DNA from: Duganella alba
Lineage (GTDB): Bacteria > Pseudomonadota > Gammaproteobacteria > Burkholderiales > Burkholderiaceae_D
NCBI RefSeq assembly: GCF_009674495.1
Contig: NZ_WKJN01000016.1
Coordinates: 1 to 64,000, forward strand
Direction of reading: 5' to 3'
DNA length: 64,000 nucleotides
In this document: positions 28,798 to 40,086 of the stretch, piece by piece
Layout: every line of letters begins with the position of its first letter
Position numbering within the stretch: position 1 is the first letter of the stretch
Made by a program: the position numbers and the translations under genes
Notes under the pieces: model-generated
Seen by the model: only the letters and a program-made list of their open reading frames with translations
The model's database searches: none
Told to the model about the DNA's origin: nothing

Positions 28798-30270
28798 TTA
28801 CTTGTTGGCGGCGCTGTTGGCGGCTTTGTCGTCGTCGTTGCGGTACTCGACGTAGGCGCGGTCGCGCACTTCGCGCTGCCAGCTTTCAGTGGCTTCTTCC
28901 AGCTTGCGGTCGCGCAGCGCCTGGCGGGCGTTGGTGCGTTCGCGTTCCTTCGACACGTCGTCGGTCTTGCGTTCCAGCACCTGGATCAGGTGGATACCGA
29001 AGCTGGTCTCCACCGGCTCGCTCACTTCGCCGATCTTCAGGTTATTCATCGCCGCTTCGAATTCCGGCATGGTGTCGCCCGGCATCAGCCAGCCCAGGTC
29101 GCCGCCCTTGGAGGCCGAACCGTCGTTCGACACCAGGCGCGCCAGGTCTTCGAACTTGGCGGCGTTGTTGTCCAGGCGTTCCTTCAGCTCCAGCAGCTTG
29201 CGCTTGGCGTCGGCCGCGCTCATGGTCGGCGTGACCTTGATCAGGATGTGGCGCGCGTGCGTCTGCTGCACGGCGGCCACGGCCTGCGCGTCGGCCAGGC
29301 TGCGGCGGTCCACCGCCTTCAGGATGTGGAAGGCGCCGGTGCTCTTGATGATCGGCGTCACCTGGCCAGGCTTGAGCTTGGACAGCGCTTCAGCGAAGAT
29401 CGGCGGCAGGCGTTCCGGCTGGCGCCAGCCGACCACGCCGCCTTGCAGCGCATCGCTGGCGTCCGAGTAGGTGGCGGCCATCTTGGCGAAGTCGGCGCCG
29501 GTGCGCAGCTGGCGCATCACTTCCTCGGCGCGCGCGCGGCGCTGGGCGATCACTTCGGCGGTGGCGTTGTCCGGAATGCGCACCATGATCTGCGAGATGT
29601 TGATTTCGAACTGCTCGGCGGCGGCGGCCTTTTCGGCGGCCACGAAGCTGTCCACCTCGGCGTCGGAAATCTGGATCTTGCCGTCGACTTCATGCTCGCG
29701 CAGGCGCTGCATGATGATCTCTTCGCGGATCTCCTCGCGGAACGAGGCGAACGGCGTGCCGTCCTTTTCCATCTGGTTGCGCAGGTCCTGCACGCTCAGC
29801 TTCTGCGCCTCGGCGATGCGCTGGATGGCGCGGTCCAGTTGCAGGTCGTCCACGCGCACGCCCATTTCCTTGGCCAGCTGCAGCTGCGAACGCTCGACGA
29901 TCATGCGCTCGAGCAGCTGGCGGCGCAGGTCGGCCGGGTCCGGCATCTGCACGTTCTGCGCCTTCATGCGCGCGGTCACGGTGCGGATGCGGTTGTCCAG
30001 TTCGCGCTGGGTGATGACGTCGTCATTGACCACCACCACGATGCCGTCGATGGCCACGTTGCCCGACTCGCCAGGCGGCAGGAAGCCGGCGCCGTCCTTC
30101 TTGGCGGCCGGCGCGGCCGCGGTGGCGGCCGGCGCGGCGGCCGGTGCTGCGGCCGGCACAGGCGCCGCTTCCGTTTTCTTCTTCGACGAGAACAGGCTGC
30201 AACCGCTCAGGGCGGCCGTGCACAACAGGACTGCGAGGAGTTTCATCTGGTACTTACTGGCATTACGCAT
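28798..30270 (-). CDS. surA: Periplasmic chaperone/peptidyl-prolyl isomerase SurA (with lipobox)
   Basis: A 490-residue SurA-type chaperone for outer-membrane proteins. The N-terminal SurA domain (about 70-210, AIDGIVVVVNDDVITQREL) is followed by two parvulin domains (about 240-335 and 355-450), each with the HIL/QIM and GGDLGW-type motifs. Unusually, the signal peptide ends LLCTAALSGCSLFSSKKK, a good lipobox with Ser at +2, followed by an Ala/Pro-rich linker of about 40 residues. Most SurA proteins are soluble. The ATG ending at 30270 is chosen; an internal ATG eight codons on would also keep the lipobox. It is 84 bp after lptD. Confidence 0.92.
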   Translation of the reverse strand: MRNASKYQMKLLAVLLCTAALSGCSLFSSKKKTEAAPVPAAAPAAAPAATAAAPAAKKDGAGFLPPGESGNVAIDGIVVVVNDDVITQRELDNRIRTVTARMKAQNVQMPDPADLRRQLLERMIVERSQLQLAKEMGVRVDDLQLDRAIQRIAEAQKLSVQDLRNQMEKDGTPFASFREEIREEIIMQRLREHEVDGKIQISDAEVDSFVAAEKAAAAEQFEINISQIMVRIPDNATAEVIAQRRARAEEVMRQLRTGADFAKMAATYSDASDALQGGVVGWRQPERLPPIFAEALSKLKPGQVTPIIKSTGAFHILKAVDRRSLADAQAVAAVQQTHARHILIKVTPTMSAADAKRKLLELKERLDNNAAKFEDLARLVSNDGSASKGGDLGWLMPGDTMPEFEAAMNNLKIGEVSEPVETSFGIHLIQVLERKTDDVSKERERTNARQALRDRKLEEATESWQREVRDRAYVEYRNDDDKAANSAANK

Positions 30271-30354
30271 GGTAGAACGCTCAAGAGTCAGGTGTAAAAA
30301 AGGCAAAAGGCGCCGACGCGTTTTTTGCGCGGCGGACGCCAAGTGTACATGGAG

Positions 30355-32610
30355 TTAGCGGCCATAGCCCTCATTCAGGCGCTGGTAGCCGGGAATACTG
30401 TTCTTCATCGCCTCCAGCGGGCTGCCGACGCCCAGGTGCGACAGGCCGTTCAGTTCCAGCTGGAAGAAGATCTGGGTCGAGGCCTTGGTCGAGGTGGTCA
30501 CGAAACGCTGCGCGCCGGTGCGGAACACCCAGCAGTCGGCGTTGTACTCGAGGCCGACCAGGCTTTCCAGGATTTTCTTGCCCTGCACCGAATAGCTGAT
30601 GCGGCCGACGCCGTACCAGCGCTGGAAGATCGGCCACTGGCTCGACAGCTCGATATTCTTGAAGCTGTCGCGCAGGTAGCGGTAGCCCAGGTTCAGCACC
30701 TTCTTCGAGCCGGGGATCCACTGCGCGGTGTAGCTTTCCGAGACGATCCGGCTCTGGCTCGGGTTGTACTGCACGGCGCTGTCGAAGGCCCAGGTGTCCG
30801 AGATGCGGCCGGTGGCGGCCAGCAGGATGTCCGAGTGGGCATCCACCACCGGCGTCGACGAATCGAGCTGCACGCGCTGGTCGCGGAAGTAGAAGCGCTG
30901 GCCGAACGCCAGGCGCAGCGCCTCGGCGCCGTTGGCGTCGAGGAAGCGCGAGGTCAGCGCGGCGGTCAGCTGGTTGGCGTCGCCGATGCGGTCCGAACCG
31001 ACGAAGCGGTTCTCGCTGAAGATCTGGCTGAAGTTGAAGGTGGCCGCGTCGGTGTCGAAGATCGGGAACTTGCTCTGGTCGCGGTACGGCGTGTTGACAT
31101 AGAACAGGCGCGGTTCCAGCGTCTGCGTCATGCTCTTGCCGCCCCACTTGATGTCGCGCTCGAACACCAGGCCGGAGTCGAGCGAGAAGGTCGGCACGGC
31201 GCGCGACAGGTTCTCGCTGGACGCGCCCTGGTAGGCGTCGAGCTGGTAGGTCGCCATGTTGAGCATGACCTTGGGCGTGATGAAGTAGCTCGGTCCGATG
31301 ATCGGATAGCTCACTTGCGGAATCGCCACCAGGCGCGTGCCGTTGATCAGGGTCGGATGGTAGAAGCGGGTCAGCTCGGCGTTGAAGGCCCAGTCGAAGC
31401 CGCCGGCCACGTCGTACTGCGCGGCGCTGAAGTTGATCGCCGGCAGGCGGTCATACGGGCGCGACACGAACAGCGACGAATCGACCACCGACTCCGGGTC
31501 CTGCAGCACCTGGTACTTCTGCACGCGCGCGGTCAGGGTCCAGAAATCGCCACGGTAGTCGGTGCGCAGTTCGCGCAGCAGCTGACGATCGGTCGAGCTC
31601 GACACCGTCTTGGAAAAGTCATTCGGATAGTTGTCGTCCGAGGCGGCGTTGAAGTTCCAGCTGAATTCCCACTGCTTGGTGATGTCCTGCGAATGGGTCG
31701 AACGCACCATCCAGCGGTCGCTCTTCTGGTCCGGATTGGCCTGCGCGTACTCGCGGTCGTGCGGCATGAACTCGACGTAGGTCTCGCCCTTGTACAGGCC
31801 GCCGTCGGTCTCGCCCAGGTAGCGGCCCTGCGCGCCGAACTGGATGCCGCGGTTGGCGATGATTTTCGGGTACAAGGTCAGGTCGCGGTTGGGCGCGATG
31901 TTGACGTAGTACGGCACCACCAGCTCGGCGCCGTTCTTCGAGCCGAAGCCCGGCGTCGGCGACAGCCAGCCCGAGCGGCGCGCGCCCGACAGCGAGAACG
32001 ACATCGCCGGCGTGCCCAGGATCGGCACGTCCTTGAAATAAATCAGCGTCTTGCCGGCGGTGCCGACGTCGCGGCCGGAATCGAGGTTCAGCGTGTCCGA
32101 CCTCAGATACCAGTCCGGATCGAAGCCCTGGCAGGTGCTGTAGGTGCCGTTGACCACCACCGCCTCGTCCTCGTTGACGAAGTTGATGCGCTCGGCCTTG
32201 CCCTGCGCGTGGTTGGCTTCCAGCTTGTAGGTCGGGTTGAGCATATAGCCCTTGCCCGTGTCCATGTTCAGTTTCAGCTCGTCGCCGGTGAAATAGTCGC
32301 CGAAACGCCAGATCTTGACGTTGCTGCTGGCCTCGATTTCATCCTCGACCTGGCGGTAGCAGGCGCTGTCGGCGTTGACCTTGGTCTTGTCCTTGATCAC
32401 CTCGGCATCACGCTCGAGGACGACTTCACGCTCGGGACGGCCGCTGATGTCCTCGGCCTTGACGATGGTCTCGGCGTTCTTGTCTTCCACGCGCGGCGGG
32501 CGCTGCTTGGGCGGCGCGCTCTGCGCATAGGCGTAGGAAGGCAACACCGATACGGTAAAAATAGCGGACAGGGCATACGCCAAGCGCTTCGGTTTGGGCA
32601 TGCGGATCAT
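30355..32610 (-). CDS. lptD: LPS-assembly outer-membrane protein LptD
   Basis: A 751-residue outer-membrane barrel that inserts LPS in the outer leaflet with LptE. A signal peptide (LSAIFTVSVLPSYAYA) is followed by the N-terminal OstA/jellyroll domain (about 60-190) and the C-terminal barrel. Cysteines lie in DSACYRQ and STCQGF, and one near the C-terminus in NADCWVF; the usual adjacent C-terminal Cys pair is reduced to one, so the disulfide pattern may differ from E. coli. It leads the operon with surA, pdxA and rsmA, divergent from amgK. No clear ribosome binding site is seen. Confidence 0.96.
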   Translation of the reverse strand: MIRMPKPKRLAYALSAIFTVSVLPSYAYAQSAPPKQRPPRVEDKNAETIVKAEDISGRPEREVVLERDAEVIKDKTKVNADSACYRQVEDEIEASSNVKIWRFGDYFTGDELKLNMDTGKGYMLNPTYKLEANHAQGKAERINFVNEDEAVVVNGTYSTCQGFDPDWYLRSDTLNLDSGRDVGTAGKTLIYFKDVPILGTPAMSFSLSGARRSGWLSPTPGFGSKNGAELVVPYYVNIAPNRDLTLYPKIIANRGIQFGAQGRYLGETDGGLYKGETYVEFMPHDREYAQANPDQKSDRWMVRSTHSQDITKQWEFSWNFNAASDDNYPNDFSKTVSSSTDRQLLRELRTDYRGDFWTLTARVQKYQVLQDPESVVDSSLFVSRPYDRLPAINFSAAQYDVAGGFDWAFNAELTRFYHPTLINGTRLVAIPQVSYPIIGPSYFITPKVMLNMATYQLDAYQGASSENLSRAVPTFSLDSGLVFERDIKWGGKSMTQTLEPRLFYVNTPYRDQSKFPIFDTDAATFNFSQIFSENRFVGSDRIGDANQLTAALTSRFLDANGAEALRLAFGQRFYFRDQRVQLDSSTPVVDAHSDILLAATGRISDTWAFDSAVQYNPSQSRIVSESYTAQWIPGSKKVLNLGYRYLRDSFKNIELSSQWPIFQRWYGVGRISYSVQGKKILESLVGLEYNADCWVFRTGAQRFVTTSTKASTQIFFQLELNGLSHLGVGSPLEAMKNSIPGYQRLNEGYGR

Positions 32611-32709
32611 GAAAAGAGGGGACCAAGCACCATGAAAGGCGATTTTTTAATTTGAATCCCTTATTATATGGGAATCTTCACCTGACGCCGGTTTCCTCGG
32701 CATGCTTCA
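32611..32709. promoter_or_regulatory. Divergent lptD-amgK promoter region
   Basis: About 100 bp separates the two starts. ATTATA near 32663 gives TATAAT on the lptD strand, a probable -10 about 50 bp before the lptD ATG. I see no confident -35 and no convincing sigma-E pair. Confidence 0.35.
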
Positions 32710-33753
32710 ATGTCTTTATTACAGAATTTAACCTCCGATACCCGGCTGGCACAGCTGGCCGCCTGGCTGCGCACCCTGAATGTGGTCGATGTGGACAGTA
32801 TTCGTCCCGCCTCGGCCGACGCCAGCTTCCGCCGTTATTTCCGTGTCAACGTTTTGGCCGAACAACAAACGGCGCTGGGCCTGACCCTGATCGTCATGGA
32901 TGCGCCGCCGGAACGCGAAAACGTGCTGGGCTTTGTCAAAGTTGACGAAATGCTCACGCATGCCGGCGTCACCGTGCCGCGCATCGTCGCCACCGACTAC
33001 AAAGCCGGCTTCATGCTGCTGTCCGACCTGGGCAACACCACCTTCCTGTCGGCGCTGAACCACGACAACGCCTCGACCATGTACGCCGAGGCGCTCGAAG
33101 CGCTGGTCAAGTTCCAGGTCACCAGCCGTCCCGGCGTGCTGCCGGAATACGACCGCGCCTTCCTGCAGCGCGAAATGAGCCTGTTCCCCGAGTGGTACAT
33201 CGGCAAGCACCTGAACGCCACGCTGACCGAGAAACAGGCGGCCGAGCTGCAGGGCGTGTTCGACGCCATCCTGGCCAACGTCACCGCCCAGGCGCAGGTG
33301 TATGTGCACCGCGATTTCCATTCGCGCAACCTGATGGTGGTCGACGCCGGCAATCCGGGCGTGCTGGACTTCCAGGACGCGCTGTACGGCCCGATGACCT
33401 ACGACCTGGCCTCGCTGCTGCGCGACGCCTACGTGCAGTGGGACGAGGAACTGGTGCTGGACTGGGCCATCCGCTACTGGCAGCACGCCAAGTCGCTGGG
33501 CCTGCCGGTCAACAAGGACATCGACGCCTTCTACAAGGACTTCGAATACATGTCGCTGCAGCGCCACCTGAAGATCCTGGGCCTGTTCTGCCGCCTGAAC
33601 TACCGCGACGGCAAGGCGCAATACCTGGACGACCTGCCGACCGTGATGGAATACGTGCGCAAGACGGCCGGCCGCTACAAGGATCTGAAGCCGCTGATCC
33701 GCCTGCTCGACCTGCTGGAAGACAGCAAGCCGCAAGTCGGCTACACCTTCTAA
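32710..33753 (+). CDS. amgK: N-acetylmuramate/N-acetylglucosamine kinase AmgK
   Basis: A 347-residue aminoglycoside-phosphotransferase-fold kinase that phosphorylates the anomeric position of recycled MurNAc and GlcNAc. The catalytic loop is VHRDFHSRNLMV (Asp202) and the metal-binding motif is VLDFQDALYGPMTYDLASLL. Next to murU and divergent from lptD, this is the known Pseudomonas-type arrangement of the AmgK-MurU salvage route that by-passes de novo UDP-MurNAc synthesis and affects fosfomycin sensitivity. No obvious ribosome binding site precedes the ATG. Confidence 0.93.
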   Translation: MSLLQNLTSDTRLAQLAAWLRTLNVVDVDSIRPASADASFRRYFRVNVLAEQQTALGLTLIVMDAPPERENVLGFVKVDEMLTHAGVTVPRIVATDYKAGFMLLSDLGNTTFLSALNHDNASTMYAEALEALVKFQVTSRPGVLPEYDRAFLQREMSLFPEWYIGKHLNATLTEKQAAELQGVFDAILANVTAQAQVYVHRDFHSRNLMVVDAGNPGVLDFQDALYGPMTYDLASLLRDAYVQWDEELVLDWAIRYWQHAKSLGLPVNKDIDAFYKDFEYMSLQRHLKILGLFCRLNYRDGKAQYLDDLPTVMEYVRKTAGRYKDLKPLIRLLDLLEDSKPQVGYTF

Positions 33754-33762
33754 GGCCGGCGC

Positions 33763-34493
33763 ATGAAAGCGATGATTTTCGCCGCCGGACGCGGCGAGCG
33801 CATGCGTCCGCTGACCGATGCCACGCCCAAGCCGCTGCTCAAGGTGCGCGGCCGGCCGCTGATCGTCTGGCACATCCTCAACCTGGTCAAGGCCGGCATC
33901 ACCGAGATCGTCATCAACCACGCCCACCTGGGCGACCAGATTGAAGAAACGCTCGGCGACGGCAGCCAGTTCGGCGCCAGGCTGCTGTACTCGCGCGAGG
34001 AAAAAGCGCTGGAAACGGCCGGCGGCATCGCCAACGCGCGCGCGCTGCTGGGCGAGGAACCGTTCGTCGCCGTGTCGGGCGACATCTACACGCCCTATTT
34101 CAACTTCGAACAGGTCAAGGACGTGTTGCACGACAAGGACATGTGGGGCAATCCCTACCCGGCCGACAAGCGCGACATGTGCTGGCTGTACATGGTGCCG
34201 AATCCCGACTGGCATCCGGACGGCGACTTCGGCATGACCATGTACACGCTGACCAACGACGGCGCGCCGAAATGGACCTTCGGTAACATCGGCGTGTACC
34301 GCATGGAAATGTTCGACCGCATCGCCGCCGGCGAGTACGCCAAGCTGGGCCCGCTGCTGCGCGAATACGCCGACAAGAAACAGGTCGGCGGCGAAGTGTA
34401 CGAAGGCGAATGGCACAACGTCGGCACCGTGCAGCAGCTCGACCTGCTGAACGCGCCGCTGGCCGCGCTGGCGCCCGCCGCCAAGGGCGTGCA

Positions 34494-34497
<4 letters not shown>
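33763..34497 (+). CDS. murU: N-acetylmuramate-1-phosphate uridylyltransferase MurU
   Basis: A 244-residue nucleotidyltransferase converting MurNAc-1-phosphate to UDP-MurNAc. The N-terminal signature is IFAAGRGERMRPLTDATPKP, followed by VAVSGDIYTPY with metal-binding Asp. It starts 9 bp after amgK, completing the recycling pair, and its stop overlaps the pepP GTG start. Confidence 0.93.
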
Positions 34498-35839
<1,342 letters not shown>

Positions 35840-35843
<4 letters not shown>

Positions 35844-36979
35844 CAGAACATACCTACGACATCGCCATCTGCGGCGCCGGTCCCGCCGGCATGGCGCTGG
35901 CGGCGCAACTGGTCAAGCGCGGCGTGCCCGCCGGCCGCATCGCCCTGATCGACGCCAAGACACTGGCGCAAGCCAGCAACGACCCGCGCTCGCTGGCGCT
36001 GTCGTGGGGCAGCCGGCAGATCTTGGAAGACATCGGCGCATGGCCGGCGGTGGCCACCGCCATCGAACAAATCCACGTCTCGCGGCGCGGCCAGTTCGGC
36101 CGCAGCCTGATCGACCGCAAGGATTATGACCTGCCGGCGCTGGGCTACGTTACCCGCTACGGCGACATCGTCACCGCCTTGGGCGCAGTGTGCGAACGTG
36201 CCGGCATCGCCTCGCTGCGTCCCGCACGGGTGATCGCGATGGATGAAGAAAACGATGCGGTCACGCTGATCCTGGACGCCAACGGCGCACCGCAAACGCT
36301 GCGCGCCGCCATCGTGGTGCAGGCCGAAGGTGGGCTGTTCAACGAGCAGCAGGTACGCGCCGTCAACCGCGACTACCAGCAGACCGCCATCATCGCGCAA
36401 GTGCGCAGCAGCCTGCCGCCGCCGCACCGTGCTTACGAACGCTTTACGGAACAAGGCCCGCTGGCGCTGCTGCCGCAGGATGACGAGTATTCGCTGGTGT
36501 GGTGCGTGCGTCCGGAAACCGCCGGCGCGCTGCTGGCATTGAACAACAAGGACTTCCTGTCCGCGTTGGGCCAGGCCTTCGGCGACCGCGTTGGCAGCTT
36601 CACGCACGCCACGCCGCGCCTTGGTTTTCCGCTGGGATTGAATGCTGCGCCGGGCAGCACCGCCCGCACCGTCGCCATCGGCAACGCCGCGCAAACGCTG
36701 CATCCGGTGGCGGGCCAAGGGCTGAACCTGGGCCTGCGTGATGTGACCGTGCTGGCGCGCCTGCTGGCGCAAGGCGCGACGCCGGCGATGCTGGCCCAAT
36801 ATACCGACATGCGCCAGCGCGATCGCAGCACCACGGTGCGCCTGACCGACACCATGGCGCGGGTTTTCGCCAACGACACCCCAGCCCAGGCGCTGCTCGG
36901 ACTCTCACTGGCCGCCATCGACATGGTCGGCCCGGCACGCGGATTGCTCGCTGAACTCATGATGTACGGCCGCCGCTGA
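35840..36979 (+). CDS. ubiH: UbiH/UbiF-family FAD-dependent hydroxylase (ubiquinone synthesis)
   Basis: A 379-residue flavoprotein monooxygenase. The FAD-binding GAGPAGMALA is at the N-terminus and the second FAD motif, IGNAAQTLHPVAGQGLNLGLRD, is near residue 275. Linkage to pepP (ATGA overlap) points to UbiH, the C6-hydroxylase, but the family includes UbiF, UbiI and UbiM with relaxed regiospecificity. The protein is membrane-associated. Confidence 0.9.
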
Positions 36980-37024
36980 CCGCGACCCCGCACGCTTTTA
37001 GTGATACGCTTGCGTTACCACTTA

Positions 37025-37071
37025 GGGGTCGGACCCCGTACGGGGTCCGACCCCACCTGGCCGTGCGGGTT
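37025..37071. repeat. REP-like repeat, copy 3 (30-bp perfect palindrome)
   Basis: GGGGTCGGACCCC-GTAC-GGGGTCCGACCCC (37025-37054) is fully palindromic and is followed by a CTGGCCGTGCGGGTT block, as in copies 1 and 2. It lies between the convergent ends of ubiH and pntB and could act as a terminator in either direction, though no T-run follows. Confidence 0.8.
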
Positions 37072-38533
37072 ACTCGACGGCCTTGACCATATCCTCAATG
37101 ACCTTCTTCGCATCGCCAAACACCATCATGGTATTCGCCTGATAGAACAGCTCATTGTCCAGCCCCGCATACCCTGAAGCCATCGACCGCTTGTTAACGA
37201 TGATGCTCTTGGCCTTGTAAGCCTCCAGAATCGGCATCCCCGCAATCGGCGATTTCGGGTCCTTGGCAGCCGGATTAACCACATCATTGGCGCCGAGGAT
37301 CAGCACCACATCCGTCTGCCCAAACTCACCATTGATATCCTCCATCTCAAACACCTGGTCATACGGCACCTCGGCCTCCGCCAGCAGCACATTCATATGC
37401 CCCGGCATCCGCCCCGCCACCGGGTGAATCGCATACTTCACCGTGACGCCCTTGTGGGTCAGCTTCTCCACCAGCTCCTTGAGCGAATGCTGCGCCCGCG
37501 CCACCGCCAGACCATAGCCCGGCACAATAATCACGCTCTCCGCATTCGACATGATGAACGCCGCATCATCGGCCGAACCGGATTTGACCGGGCGCTGCTC
37601 CTTCGCACCGCCCGCCCCGACATCCGCCGGCGCGCCGCCAAAGCCGCCCAGGATCACATTGAAGAACGACCGGTTCATCGCCTTGCACATGATGTACGAC
37701 AGGATCGCGCCGCTGGAACCCACCAGCGAACCAGCAATGATCAGCATCGAGTTATTCAGCGAGAAGCCGATGCCCGCCGCAGCCCAGCCGGAATAGGAGT
37801 TCAGCATCGACACCACCACCGGCATGTCGGCGCCGCCGATCGGAATGATGATCAGCACACCCAGCACAAACGCGATCGCGGTCATGATCAGGAACGGCAC
37901 CCACGCCGGCTCGTTGCCGCCAGCGGCCACGAACACCAGCCCAAGTCCCACCATCACAATCGCCAAAATCAAATTCAGCAAATGCTGGCCCGCGAAGCTG
38001 ACCGGCGCGCCCTGGAACAAGCGGAACTTGTATTTGCCCGACAGCTTGCCGAACGCGATCACCGAACCGGAGAACGTAATCGCCCCAACAAAGGTGCCGA
38101 TAAACAGCTCGATGCGATTCCCCGTCGGCAGCGCCTCGCCCACCGCAGCGATGCCGAATGCATGGGGCTCCGATACCGCCGCCACCGCGATGCACACCGC
38201 AGCAAGGCCAATCAGCGAATGCATCGCCGCCACCAGCTCCGGCATCTTGGTCATCTCGACCTTCTTCGCCAGCACCGCGCCGATACCGCCGCCGACCACC
38301 ACGCCCAGCACCACCAGCGGCAGTCCCAGTCCGGCGCCGCCCACCGCAGCCTCCGAACGCAGCTTGAGGATCAGCGCAATCGTCGTCACAAACGCGATCG
38401 CCATGCCCGACATACCGAAGGCATTACCGGCGCGCGCCGTCGCCGGCGACGACAGGCCTTTCAACGCCTGGATAAAACACACCGATGCGATCAAATACAG
38501 CATCGTCACCAGGTTCATGGAGATAAAGTTCAT
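37070..38533 (-). CDS. pntB: NAD(P) transhydrogenase subunit beta
   Basis: A 487-residue protein of the proton-pumping transhydrogenase that reduces NADP with NADH. The N-terminal half has about nine TM helices; the C-terminal domain III binds NADP (VIIVPGYGLAVARAQHSL, GRMPGHMNVLLAEA, LILGANDVVNPAAK). The start overlaps the preceding small subunit stop as ATGA. Confidence 0.97.
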   Translation of the reverse strand: MNFISMNLVTMLYLIASVCFIQALKGLSSPATARAGNAFGMSGMAIAFVTTIALILKLRSEAAVGGAGLGLPLVVLGVVVGGGIGAVLAKKVEMTKMPELVAAMHSLIGLAAVCIAVAAVSEPHAFGIAAVGEALPTGNRIELFIGTFVGAITFSGSVIAFGKLSGKYKFRLFQGAPVSFAGQHLLNLILAIVMVGLGLVFVAAGGNEPAWVPFLIMTAIAFVLGVLIIIPIGGADMPVVVSMLNSYSGWAAAGIGFSLNNSMLIIAGSLVGSSGAILSYIMCKAMNRSFFNVILGGFGGAPADVGAGGAKEQRPVKSGSADDAAFIMSNAESVIIVPGYGLAVARAQHSLKELVEKLTHKGVTVKYAIHPVAGRMPGHMNVLLAEAEVPYDQVFEMEDINGEFGQTDVVLILGANDVVNPAAKDPKSPIAGMPILEAYKAKSIIVNKRSMASGYAGLDNELFYQANTMMVFGDAKKVIEDMVKAVE

Positions 38534-38844
38534 GCTTTATCTCCTGATTTGGCTTTCGGTTCCTTCTTCTTGAACATCTCCAGCATGCGCTGCGTGACCA
38601 GAAAGCCGCCGAACACATTGACGGCGGCCAGCGCCACCGCGACCGTGCCGGCGATCTGCCCGACCAGCCCTTCGGTCAGCGAAGCGGCCAGCATGGCGCC
38701 GACGATGATGATGGCCGATACCGCATTGGTCACCGCCATCAGCGGCGTATGCAGCGCCGGCGTCACGGTCCAGACCACGTGGTAGCCGACGTAAATGGCC
38801 AGAACAAAAATAATCAGATTGATGATGGTGTGGCTGATTTCCAT
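38530..38844 (-). CDS. pntAB: NAD(P) transhydrogenase subunit alpha part 2 (membrane part)
   Basis: A 104-residue membrane protein equivalent to the C-terminal TM portion of E. coli PntA, with three or four hydrophobic helices (IINLIIFVLAIYVGYHVVW, AVSAIIIVGAML). The ATG ending at 38844 has GGGGGAGA upstream; a longer frame to 38889 is less likely. Separation of PntA into two genes is known from Rhodospirillum and many Burkholderiales. Confidence 0.92.
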   Translation of the reverse strand: MEISHTIINLIIFVLAIYVGYHVVWTVTPALHTPLMAVTNAVSAIIIVGAMLAASLTEGLVGQIAGTVAVALAAVNVFGGFLVTQRMLEMFKKKEPKAKSGDKA

Positions 38845-38858
38845 GGTGTCTCCCCCGG

Positions 38859-39971
38859 TTATTTGCGCAGCAGTTCGCCGCCGGCGCACAGCAGCGTGGC
38901 CTTGATGATTTCGTCTTCGCGGTCGATCACCAACTTGTCTTCCTTGTCGATGATCAGCTTGAGGAAGTCCAGCACGTTGCGCGCGTACAGCGCCGACGCG
39001 TCGGCCGCCACGTGCGTGGCCAGGTCCGGCTCGCCGATGATGTGGACGCCGTACTTGATCACCGTCTTGTTCAACTCGGACAAGGGGCAGTTGCCGCCCT
39101 GCGACACCGCCAGGTCGACGATCACGGAACCGGGCTTCATCGCCTTCACCGTCTCCTCGGAGATCAGCACCGGCGCCGGACGGCCCGGTATCAGCGCGGT
39201 GGTGATGATGATGTCGGCCAGCTTGGCGCGTTCGTGCACCAGTTCGGACTGGCGGCGCATCCAGTCGGCCGGCATCGGCCGCGCGTAGCCGCCCACGCCC
39301 TGGGCGATTTCCTTCTCTTCATCGGTCAGGTAGGGCACGTCGATGAATTTGGCGCCCAGCGATTCCACCTGCTCCTTGACCGGCGGCCGCACGTCGGAGG
39401 CCTCGATCACCGCGCCGAGACGCTTGGCGGTGGCGATGGCCTGCAGACCGGCCACGCCGACGCCCATGATCAGCACCCGCGCCGCCTTCACCGTGCCGGC
39501 CGCCGTCATCAGCATCGGCATGAAGCGCTGGTAGGTGTTGGCCGCCACCATCACCGCCTTGTAGCCGGCGATGTTGGCCTGCGACGACAGCACATCCATC
39601 GACTGCGCGCGGGTGATGCGCGGCACGGCTTCCAGCGCCAGCGCCTGCAGCCCGGCCGAGGCCATGGCGGCGTTGTTGTCCGCATCGAAGGGATTGAGCA
39701 TGCCGATCACCACCGTGCCCGGCTTGATCTGCGCGCGTTCGTCGGCGTTCGGGGCGCGGACCTTGAGGATCACGTCAGCCGCCCATACCTCGCTGGCAGG
39801 CACGATTTGTGCACCTGCTGCAACATAGGCCTCGTCCGTCACCGAAGCCGGCAGGCCGGCGCCGGCCTGCACGATGATCTGATGCTTGGCGGCCAACTTT
39901 TTGACAGTCTCCGGCGTGGCTGCCACCCGGGTCTCCCCCGGCCTTGTCTCGGCCGGTACGCTTATTCTCAT
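38859..39971 (-). CDS. pntAA: NAD(P) transhydrogenase subunit alpha part 1 (NAD-binding)
   Basis: A 370-residue cytoplasmic domain I, homologous to alanine dehydrogenase. The N-terminus SVPAETRPGETRVAATPETV is the typical signature; the Rossmann loop is GVGVAGLQAIATAKRLGAV, and the DVRPPVKEQVESLGAKF segment follows. It is first in pntAA-pntAB-pntB, a complete three-gene transhydrogenase operon. Confidence 0.96.
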   Translation of the reverse strand: MRISVPAETRPGETRVAATPETVKKLAAKHQIIVQAGAGLPASVTDEAYVAAGAQIVPASEVWAADVILKVRAPNADERAQIKPGTVVIGMLNPFDADNNAAMASAGLQALALEAVPRITRAQSMDVLSSQANIAGYKAVMVAANTYQRFMPMLMTAAGTVKAARVLIMGVGVAGLQAIATAKRLGAVIEASDVRPPVKEQVESLGAKFIDVPYLTDEEKEIAQGVGGYARPMPADWMRRQSELVHERAKLADIIITTALIPGRPAPVLISEETVKAMKPGSVIVDLAVSQGGNCPLSELNKTVIKYGVHIIGEPDLATHVAADASALYARNVLDFLKLIIDKEDKLVIDREDEIIKATLLCAGGELLRK

Positions 39972-40086
39972 GGTGCCTCCAGATGATTAACAGACTGACT
40001 ACAATCTATCACGGTTTTTTAGGCCACGAAACATCGGTTTCATCATTTCAAGTATTACTATTTGTCATTAATTACCCCGTAAATTT

